From an uncultured Elusimicrobiales bacterium (GTDB lineage Bacteria > Elusimicrobiota > Elusimicrobia > Elusimicrobiales > Elusimicrobiaceae), in the NCBI GenBank assembly GCA_944324645.1, contig CALUXB010000001.1, forward strand, positions 554,837 through 618,836: a stretch of 64,000 nt of DNA, written 5' to 3'. Below are positions 57,895 through 64,000 of the stretch, piece by piece; position 1 is the stretch's first letter, and each line of letters opens with the position of its first letter. The notes beneath the pieces were generated by a model. The model searched no databases, was not told where the DNA came from, and saw only the letters and a program-made list of their open reading frames with translations. Both the position numbers and the translations under genes were made by a program.

Positions 57895-59679
57895 ATGAAA
57901 AAGATACTAAAGACTCCTCTTAGTGAATTGATTTTAAAAAACTCTTTGATTGTCAATTATAGGCGGATGTGGCCTTATATTAAGCCATATTGGTTTAGAG
58001 CTTTTTTGGGTGTAGCGTTGGCTATTCCTGTCGGCGCGTTGGATTCTATCGTGGCTTTGTTCTTAAAGCCTTATACGGACGATGTGTTGGTCGCCAAGAA
58101 TGCTACGTTTGCCAGTTATATTCCGCTGTTAATTATTGCTTTTGTGTTGGTGCAAAGCGTGCTCAATTACAGCGTTAAATATCTGACGACCTGGGTGGGC
58201 AACAAAATTACCTTAGACGTACGCAAAAAACTGTTTGCTAAACTGCTTTCTTTAAACACTTCTTATTTTGACTCTAACAACTCCGGCCACGTGATTATGC
58301 GCTTTAACAGTGATGCCGATACCGCGTGTAACGGGTTAATTAATAATGTGCGTTTAGTCATTTCAAAAGTGTTTTCTTCTATAGCGTTGGTATGTGTGCT
58401 GTTTTATAACTCCTGGCAGCTGACGATTATTGCCGTAGGAGCCGTATTGGTGGCATTTGTGCCTATTTACATTGTACGGCGCAAAATGGAAGAACTGGTG
58501 CGCAGTACGATTCAGGTGTCTTCCGTCGCTTTAAAGGCCTATAACGAGGTTTTTAACGGCAACCGCACAATTGCTGCCTATAACCTGCAAACGGACCAGC
58601 AAAATAAATTTAATACCCTTATGGAGCGTATTTTCAGTTTGAATATGGGTATTGTGAAACATACGGGTTGGCTTTCCCCGGTAATGCATTTTATTATTTC
58701 GTTGGGGTTGGCCTTTGTGATTTGGCAGAGCAGCTCTTTAATTGTAAAGGGAGTGATTACCAGCGGTAACTTTACTTCTTTTGTGGCGGCGTTGTTGTTG
58801 CTTTATACCCCGCTGAAAACGGTGGGCGATGATTATGTGGATATTAAAAAGGCGTTACTAGCTATAGACCGCATTTTTGAAATTTTTGCGCTCAAACCCA
58901 CCATTAAAGATAATAAAGATTCCCAAAAATTGACTGGGATTAACCGGGAAATTAAATTTGAAGATGTCAGCTTCTCGTATAAAGAAGGGGTGCCGGTACT
59001 TAAAGATATCAGTCTGTCTATCCCGGTGGGCAGCACGTTGGCGTTGGTGGGCAACTCCGGCGGGGGGAAGAGTACGTTTGTGAATTTGCTCCCCCGTTTT
59101 TACGATGTGCAAAAAGGGCGCATTACTTTTGACGGACGTGATATACGGGATTTTTCGCTCTCTTCCTTGCGCTCCCAAATTGCGGTGGTGTTTCAGGACA
59201 ATTTCCTCTTTGCCGGCTCTATCCGTGACAATATTTTGATTGGCCGCAAAGGTGCCACGGAGGCGGACTTGCACGAAGCGGTAAAAAACGCTCATTTGGA
59301 AGAGTTTATCGCTACGCTTAAAGACGGCCTGGATACCGAACTGGGCGAGCGCGGACTGACGCTTTCCGGCGGGCAGCGCCAGCGCGTGGCCATTGCGCGC
59401 GCGTTTATCCGCAATGCCCCCATTGTGGTGCTGGACGAGGCCACCAGCGCCTTAGACAATAAGTCTGAGGCCATTGTGCAAAAGGCGCTGGATAACTTGA
59501 TGAAAAACCGCACGGTTTTTGTTATTGCGCACCGTTTATCTACGGTGGTTAATGCAGACAAAATTGTGGTGCTTAACGGCGGGGAGATTGTAGAGGCCGG
59601 CTCTCACGAAGAGCTCCTGAAGCTGGAAGACGGAGCTTATAAAGCGCTGTATAATGCGCAGTTTAAGCACAAGGGATAA
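57895..59679 (+). CDS. MsbA-like ABC exporter (fused permease-ATPase)
   Basis: A 594-residue half-transporter. Six membrane helices (about 28-340) precede an ATPase with Walker A GNSGGGKST, signature LSGGQRQRVAIARA, Walker B IVVLDEATSALD and switch His in AHRLST. In a lipid A producer (lpxK is in the same window) the likely cargo is lipid A-core, as for MsbA; multidrug or other lipid export is the alternative. It is followed after 12 bases by the ankyrin lipoprotein gene, so they are probably one operon. Confidence 0.88.
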   Translation: MKKILKTPLSELILKNSLIVNYRRMWPYIKPYWFRAFLGVALAIPVGALDSIVALFLKPYTDDVLVAKNATFASYIPLLIIAFVLVQSVLNYSVKYLTTWVGNKITLDVRKKLFAKLLSLNTSYFDSNNSGHVIMRFNSDADTACNGLINNVRLVISKVFSSIALVCVLFYNSWQLTIIAVGAVLVAFVPIYIVRRKMEELVRSTIQVSSVALKAYNEVFNGNRTIAAYNLQTDQQNKFNTLMERIFSLNMGIVKHTGWLSPVMHFIISLGLAFVIWQSSSLIVKGVITSGNFTSFVAALLLLYTPLKTVGDDYVDIKKALLAIDRIFEIFALKPTIKDNKDSQKLTGINREIKFEDVSFSYKEGVPVLKDISLSIPVGSTLALVGNSGGGKSTFVNLLPRFYDVQKGRITFDGRDIRDFSLSSLRSQIAVVFQDNFLFAGSIRDNILIGRKGATEADLHEAVKNAHLEEFIATLKDGLDTELGERGLTLSGGQRQRVAIARAFIRNAPIVVLDEATSALDNKSEAIVQKALDNLMKNRTVFVIAHRLSTVVNADKIVVLNGGEIVEAGSHEELLKLEDGAYKALYNAQFKHKG

Positions 59680-59691
59680 AAGGATAAATAA

Positions 59692-60657
59692 ATGAAAAAA
59701 ATAGTAGGGCTATTGTTGGCGCTATTGTTTTGTATCGGCTGTTCCAAGCAACCGGCAGAGTCTGTGCCAAGCGGGGAAGAAACTATTCCTCAGCAGACGC
59801 AGCAGGCTTCTTTTATGGATAAAGAACAATGGAATGCTTTGGCAGCTGCGGTTTTAAATGATGATGTGGAAAAAGTAGGGCAGTTATTGAAAGCCGGCAT
59901 TGCTGTGAATGGAACCGATGAGAAGGGACTGTCTGCGCTTCTCCTGGCCGTGAACACCGAGCCGGCTAATCCGGCTATGGTCCAGCTGTTGTTGGAAGCG
60001 GGAGCCGACCCCAATATGCAAGAGCAACAGCCGTGGACTGCTTTAAGCAATGCGGTATTGAAAGAAAGAGAAGCCCCTGAAATTGTGGCGCTTTTGCTAA
60101 AATATGGGGCCAATCCCAATGCCGCTCACTTTGACCAAGGAGCCACTTTGCTCATTGCCGCGGTGGAGAAGGGGCAGGATAATCCGGCAATTGTACAGCA
60201 ATTGCTGGCGGCCGGAGCCAACCCCAATGCTGTAGATGCTTTTTCTTGGGGGCCTTTGCATCACGCTGTGATGAAAGACAATCCCAATCTGGAAATGATT
60301 AATGTTTTGTTGGGTGCGGGGGCAAACCCTAACTTGACCGACCCTGAGGGCAGAACGCTTTTGATGTTTGCAGCGGCAAAAGATAATCCGGATACTGCGG
60401 TTTTGGAAGCCTTGCTGAAAGCAGGAGCCGATCTGAACCAAAAAGACATTCGCGGTTGGACGCCTTTGGCTTACGCCGTTTTGGCTGAAAAGGCAGATCC
60501 TGCTGTGGTGTCTCTTCTGTTGAAATATGGCGCCAATCCCCATATGCAGGATAACGACGGCAGTACTATTTTGGATTTGGCACAATATGGGGCAAATCCA
60601 AACGCTCAAATTATTGAGCTTCTGCGTTTATCTCAGAGCCAGTCCAATGCGGAATAA
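59692..60657 (+). CDS. Ankyrin-repeat lipoprotein
   Basis: The 321-residue product begins MKKIVGLLLALLFCIGCSK, a signal peptide with a lipobox (CIGC). After a short linker come seven to eight ankyrin repeats of about 36-37 residues (for example PAMVQLLLEAGADPNMQ, PEIVALLLKYGANPNAA, PAIVQQLLAAGANPNAV). Each repeat has an extra E/P/D-rich insert before the second helix, giving unusually regular ALLLAVNTEPANP-type loops. Likely a periplasmic protein-binding lipoprotein. It has an AGGAT ribosome site and ends before a terminator. Confidence 0.85.
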   Translation: MKKIVGLLLALLFCIGCSKQPAESVPSGEETIPQQTQQASFMDKEQWNALAAAVLNDDVEKVGQLLKAGIAVNGTDEKGLSALLLAVNTEPANPAMVQLLLEAGADPNMQEQQPWTALSNAVLKEREAPEIVALLLKYGANPNAAHFDQGATLLIAAVEKGQDNPAIVQQLLAAGANPNAVDAFSWGPLHHAVMKDNPNLEMINVLLGAGANPNLTDPEGRTLLMFAAAKDNPDTAVLEALLKAGADLNQKDIRGWTPLAYAVLAEKADPAVVSLLLKYGANPHMQDNDGSTILDLAQYGANPNAQIIELLRLSQSQSNAE

Positions 60658-60699
60658 TATGACGAGGAAGTAGTTGCTGTAATAGTTTATATAAAAACA

Positions 60700-60727
60700 A
60701 AAACCCCGCTTTATGGCGGGGTTTTTT
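60700..60727 (+). terminator. Terminator of the exporter-ankyrin unit
   Basis: AAAACCCCGC/GCGGGGTTTT stem followed by further T. Confidence 0.85.
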
Positions 60728-60811
60728 ATAAGCAGCTCTGTGCAGATTGCTGGGTGTAAGCCCTGGATATGCTGTAACATACGTTGTTTTTCGGAAGGGT
60801 GTTTTAAGGCC

Positions 60812-60847
60812 TTGACTCATTTTTTTTTTTGATAAATTTTGTCTATG
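60812..60847 (+). promoter_or_regulatory. Pilin leaderless promoter module (copy 4)
   Basis: TTGACT (60812-60817), eleven T (60820-60830), TGATAAATT (hexamer 60833-60838), six bases (TTGTCT), ATG 60845. The -35 to -10 spacer is 15 bases. The inverted repeat is absent here. Confidence 0.72.
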
Positions 60848-61342
60848 AAAAAAAGCCTTCCCGACGTAAAAAACCCCGCTGAACGCAAAATAAACGGTTT
60901 TACGCTTATTGAGCTTTTGATGGTGGTGTTGATAATCGGCATTTTGGCCGCCATAGCTTTGCCCCACTATGAACGGGCCGTGCAAAAAACCCGGTTTATG
61001 CAAATAGTGAGCGCTGCCAAGAATATCTATGATGCGCAAATTCGTTATTATATGGCCAATGGAAGTTATGCAGATTCTTTTTTTGATTTGGACATAGAAA
61101 TGCAGGGAACGTCTGTTACAGACACCTATGTGCGTTGGGAAAATCTTCATTGCCATTTGGTTGGGGAGCGGCTGGACTGTGGCGGCGGAAATATTGCTTT
61201 TACTTATACCATTTTTTATTCTTCAGGCTCTACTTGGTGCTGCGCTTCTTCCACAGATAATTACGCCGCAGATTGGTTATGTAAATCTGTTATGGGCGGA
61301 GAAATGTTCACCGGTCACACGCCGCATTGCTGGAAGAGATAG
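60845..61342 (+). CDS. Type IV pilin-like protein
   Basis: A 165-residue prepilin. The 18-residue leader ending NG precedes FTLIELLMVVLIIGILAAIA. The globular part includes IRYYMANGSYADSFFDLDIEM, and the C-terminus has CCASSTDNYAADWLCKS followed by one more Cys. The ATG is fixed by the conserved six-base spacing; the upstream TTG at 60839 is not used. It is a single-gene unit, followed by a bidirectional terminator shared with the DUF1015 operon. Confidence 0.86.
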   Translation: MKKSLPDVKNPAERKINGFTLIELLMVVLIIGILAAIALPHYERAVQKTRFMQIVSAAKNIYDAQIRYYMANGSYADSFFDLDIEMQGTSVTDTYVRWENLHCHLVGERLDCGGGNIAFTYTIFYSSGSTWCCASSTDNYAADWLCKSVMGGEMFTGHTPHCWKR

Positions 61343-61386
61343 GCTTATTCCAAACTCGTTCGTTCAAACACTATTCTTAAAAAAAT

Positions 61387-61411
61387 GCCCCCGCAAACCG
61401 GGGGCGTTTTT
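61387..61411. terminator. Bidirectional terminator
   Basis: GCCCCCG/CGGGGGC hairpin with T5 on the plus side and a longer T run on the minus side. It serves the pilin and the converging ser operon. Confidence 0.85.
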
Positions 61412-61439
61412 GGTGATTAAAACAGCTTTTGAATGCACT

Positions 61440-62672
61440 TTAGTATTTATACGTCACCAGACCGCTGCGCAGTTTGGGCTCAAACCAGGTGGATTTGGGC
61501 GGCATAATCAGGTGGGCGTCGGCCACTTTCATCAGCTCTTCCATAGATGTTGGATACATGGAAAACGCCACCTTATATTCGCCGCTGTCCACGCGTTTTT
61601 GCAGCTCTTTGAGCCCCCGTATGCCGCCGACAAAGTTAATGCGTTTGTCGGTGCGCGGGTCGCCAATGCCCAGCACCGGGGCCAGCAGGTTGTCTTGCAA
61701 AATACTCACGTCCAGCGCTTTTACCGGGTCCTTGGCGTCAAAAGAGCCTTCTTTGGCGCTTAGCGTGTACCATTGCCCGTCTAAATACATACCAAATTGG
61801 TGACGGGCCTGGGGTTTGGCTTGCCCGGTGGCCTCTACGTCAAATTTTGAGGCTATTTTTTCTAAAAATGCCTCTTTAGACAGCCCGTTTAAGTCCTTAA
61901 CCAAGCGGTTGTAGTCCATAACGTAGAGCTGTTCCGCCGGGAAGATAACCGCCAGGAAAAAGTTGTAGCTTTCCTGCCCGGTGTGGTGCGGGTTGGTGGC
62001 TTTGCGCTTGCGCGCCACGTTGGCTGCAGAGGCGGAGCGGTGGTGCCCATCTGCAATATACAAAACGGGCAGTGCATCAAAAATTTTAATCACGCGGTCA
62101 ATGTCTTTATCCTCGTGCATAACCCAAAAGGTGTGTCCAATGCCGTCAGGCGTGGTGAATTTATAGTGCGGCGGGTTTTGTATCAGCGCGTTGACTAAGT
62201 CGTCCATTTCCTTTTGGTGCGGATAGGTCAGAAACACCGGGCCCGTAGTGGCACCCAAGGTGTCTACGTGGCGGGTGCGGTCCTCTTCTTTGTCTTTGCG
62301 CGTCAGCTCGTGTTTGCGGATAATGCCTTTGTCGTACTCTTCTGCACTCACCGCGGCAACCAAGCCGTACTGGGTGCGTCCGTCCATTGTCTGCGCGTAA
62401 ATGTAAAAGCAGGGTTTTCTGTCCTGTTTTAAAATGCCGCGCGCGATGAATTTGTCCAGGTTTTCACGCCCTTTGGCATAGACTTGCTCATCGTATAAAT
62501 CCACATTTTCGGGCAAATCAATTTCTGGCTTTTCCACGTGCAGAAAAGAGAGAGGATTGCCTTTTGCCATTTCGCGCGCTTCGCGCGAGTTAATCACGTC
62601 ATAAGGTGGGCACGCAATTTGCTCTGCGTGTCCGTCGGGGCGGTAGCCCCGGAAAGGTTTAACAATAGCCAT
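61440..62672 (-). CDS. DUF1015 family protein
   Basis: A 410-residue cytosolic protein of the DUF1015 family. CPPYDVINSREAREMAKGNPLSFLHVEKPE near the N-terminus, HELTRKDKEEDRTRH and LYIADGHHRSASA in the centre are the conserved blocks. The biochemical role is not firmly established. It lies directly after serA with a TAATG overlap, as the last gene of a serC-serA-DUF1015 unit, which points to serine metabolism. Confidence 0.88.
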   Translation of the reverse strand: MAIVKPFRGYRPDGHAEQIACPPYDVINSREAREMAKGNPLSFLHVEKPEIDLPENVDLYDEQVYAKGRENLDKFIARGILKQDRKPCFYIYAQTMDGRTQYGLVAAVSAEEYDKGIIRKHELTRKDKEEDRTRHVDTLGATTGPVFLTYPHQKEMDDLVNALIQNPPHYKFTTPDGIGHTFWVMHEDKDIDRVIKIFDALPVLYIADGHHRSASAANVARKRKATNPHHTGQESYNFFLAVIFPAEQLYVMDYNRLVKDLNGLSKEAFLEKIASKFDVEATGQAKPQARHQFGMYLDGQWYTLSAKEGSFDAKDPVKALDVSILQDNLLAPVLGIGDPRTDKRINFVGGIRGLKELQKRVDSGEYKVAFSMYPTSMEELMKVADAHLIMPPKSTWFEPKLRSGLVTYKY

Positions 62673-63625
62673 TAGTTCACCTTGTGCAGAAACTTGCCCG
62701 TAGCGGCGTATTCATTGATAATTTTAACGGTACATTCTGCCACCGCATCCTGCGCCTGGTCGGTACTGGCGCCGATGTGGTGCGTGCCGTAAATATTTTC
62801 GGCCCCTTCATAAGGGGAATAGTCAAAGGCCGTATCATTGGCTTTGGGCTCGGTTTCATACACGTCCAGCCCGGCCTTAATGCCTTTGGTTTTGACGGCT
62901 TCGGCCAGGTCTTTTGCCACCACCAGCCCGCCGCGCGCGGCGTTAATAAAGATAGCGCCCGGCTTCATTGCGTCAAAGAATTTTTTGTTAAACAAGCCTT
63001 TGGTTTGCGGCGTTTCGGGCACGTGCACAGTTACCGCGTCGCACATACCGGCTAAGGTATAAATGTCCGGTTCCGGCGTTACTCCAATGGCGATAAATTC
63101 TTCGGCCTTGTCGTTGGGGTCATAGGCTACCACTTTCATACCAAACGCTTCGGCGCGTTTGGCCACTTCTTTGCCAATCGCCCCCAGCCCGATAATGCCC
63201 AGCGTGCGCCCAAAAAGCCCTTTGGCCTTGCCATATTCGCCTTTGTTCCATTTGCCTTCGCGCAGGTCTTTGGTGTTGTGATAAATGCGGCGGTCCAAAG
63301 CCAGCATAAGACCCATCGTCAGCTCCGCCACGGCAATAGAATTGGTGCCCGGGCAGTTGCACACCGCCACGCCCTTTTGGGCTGCGTGTTTGACGTCTAT
63401 GGTGTTGGTGCCGGCCCCGGCGCGGATAATGAGCTTTAAGGCCGCGCCTGCGTCTATGACGGCGGCGGGAACCTTGGTGCTGCGCACGATTAAAATTTCA
63501 TTGTCTTTTATCGCGCCGACCAGCGTGTTTTCGTCTAAAGACGGCTCAGAGGTAATCTGGTGGCCCTGCTTGGCTAATACTTCGGCCCAGTGGGCGGGGA
63601 ATTTGTCTGCAATCAGTATTTTCAT
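62672..63625 (-). CDS. serA: D-3-phosphoglycerate dehydrogenase
   Basis: NAD-dependent first step of serine synthesis. The 317-residue product has the D-2-hydroxyacid dehydrogenase fold: dinucleotide loop GLGAIGKEVAKRAEAFG, catalytic Arg in IRAGAGTNTID, Glu in PETPQTKGLF, and His in THHIGAST. It ends after the catalytic domain with no ACT domain, so serine feedback control of the usual kind is not expected. It overlaps serC (ATGA) and the DUF1015 gene (TAATG). Confidence 0.93.
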   Translation of the reverse strand: MKILIADKFPAHWAEVLAKQGHQITSEPSLDENTLVGAIKDNEILIVRSTKVPAAVIDAGAALKLIIRAGAGTNTIDVKHAAQKGVAVCNCPGTNSIAVAELTMGLMLALDRRIYHNTKDLREGKWNKGEYGKAKGLFGRTLGIIGLGAIGKEVAKRAEAFGMKVVAYDPNDKAEEFIAIGVTPEPDIYTLAGMCDAVTVHVPETPQTKGLFNKKFFDAMKPGAIFINAARGGLVVAKDLAEAVKTKGIKAGLDVYETEPKANDTAFDYSPYEGAENIYGTHHIGASTDQAQDAVAECTVKIINEYAATGKFLHKVN

Positions 63626-64000
63626 TTGCCCTCCGCGTTGGCGCGCAAATCCGCCACGATAGCGTCAACGGCTTTGGTCAGTTTTTCATATTGCTGCGTG
63701 CCGTGTATATCCACAAATGGGAAGCAGGCTATGCGCAGGGAGTTTTGTTTGACGGAAGAATATTTCTTTATGCCGTCTTGCAAATTGGGCAGGCCGGTGA
63801 CTTTAAGCGCTTTGCTGATTTCGGCGCAGTCAATTTTGGGGTCTGTGATTTCCAGCGTCAGCGTGGTGTAGGAGCGGTTGGCCGGGTTTTTAATCAGCGG
63901 GGCCAGCCAGTCGGTGCTTTCCACCCATTTCATCAGGTAGTCATAGTGGGCGCGGCACAGCGCGTCCATTGCTTTGAGGCCGCCGTTGTCATTCATCCAC
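63622..64000 (-). CDS. serC: Phosphoserine aminotransferase, C-terminal part (cut by window edge)
   Basis: About 126 C-terminal residues are visible; the frame runs off the right edge, so the true start lies outside. LIKNPANRSYTTLTLEI, GLPNLQDGIKKYSSV-type spacing and LRIACFPFVDIHGTQQYEKL fit the small domain of the class V aminotransferase SerC. The placement before serA supports this. The first ATG visible (63996) is internal. Confidence 0.82.
   Translation of the reverse strand, partial: WMNDNGGLKAMDALCRAHYDYLMKWVESTDWLAPLIKNPANRSYTTLTLEITDPKIDCAEISKALKVTGLPNLQDGIKKYSSVKQNSLRIACFPFVDIHGTQQYEKLTKAVDAIVADLRANAEGK

Noticed and set aside
1563..61342. Scattered pilin genes as silent cassettes for antigenic recombination
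   Set aside because: Each copy is full length with its own start and mostly its own promoter and terminator, and globular regions differ too much for gene conversion to be evident.
1..64000. CRISPR array, prophage or integrative element
   Set aside because: No regularly spaced direct repeats, cas genes, integrase, transposase or phage structural genes were seen.

Overview
The window looks like a chromosomal segment of an uncultured gut member of the Elusimicrobiota (relative of Elusimicrobium). This placement is inference. It rests on five scattered single pseudopilin genes with near-identical N-termini, an LL-diaminopimelate aminotransferase (DapL) lysine/peptidoglycan route, lipid A synthesis (LpxK, MsbA-like exporter), a [FeFe]-hydrogenase maturase (HydG) and no mobile or phage genes. 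It is dense with housekeeping genes and appears stable; no transposase, integrase or CRISPR array was seen.

Layout. 1-6.4 kb: lpxK, pilin, uppS, dapF-dapL-pilin operon, pilin. 6.4-13.3 kb (minus): thiamine pyrophosphokinase, a sodium symporter, two tandem YfcC-type carriers, hydG. 13.7-19.7 kb: a secreted cysteine-rich protein, asnS, one tRNA-Ala followed by tandem tRNA 3'-end remnants, hisS-aspS. 19.9-26.7 kb: two helical-repeat envelope proteins, a TPR-SpoIID protein divergent from lipA, a small lipoprotein. 26.8-30.6 kb: an RDD-pilin fusion, two small secreted proteins, ybaK, pilin. 30.7-40 kb: uvrA, a flippase/carbonic-anhydrase-like/response-regulator/TPR cluster, clpP and two more secreted proteins. 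40-49.5 kb: lon, then a degenerate SpoIID-like protein, a glycosyltransferase, an acyl-CoA dehydrogenase and etfBA. 50-64 kb: LTA-synthase-like protein, LemA/M48 pair plus a second LemA, SSF symporter, a second RDD protein, DksA-like regulator, MsbA-like exporter with an ankyrin lipoprotein, pilin, and a serC-serA-DUF1015 operon cut by the window edge.

The most unusual signals are regulatory. At least eleven genes have a -10 hexamer ending exactly six bases before the ATG with no Shine-Dalgarno sequence, which predicts leaderless mRNAs. Four of the pilin genes share one such module: a T-tract of 8-12 bases, then TGATAAATT, six bases and ATG. In one copy it lies in a perfect 18-bp inverted repeat with the start codon in the loop. 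Other genes in the same window have ordinary Shine-Dalgarno sites, so two initiation modes coexist. A second shared motif (TAGGYCYAAAGACYC and relatives) lies upstream of four small secreted-protein genes. lon carries a CIRCE-like operator. At protein level the standouts are an RDD membrane protein ending in a pilin-like domain, histone-H1-like tails on Lon and UvrA, ClpP with Asn at the catalytic Asp position, and a SpoIID paralogue without its catalytic motifs.
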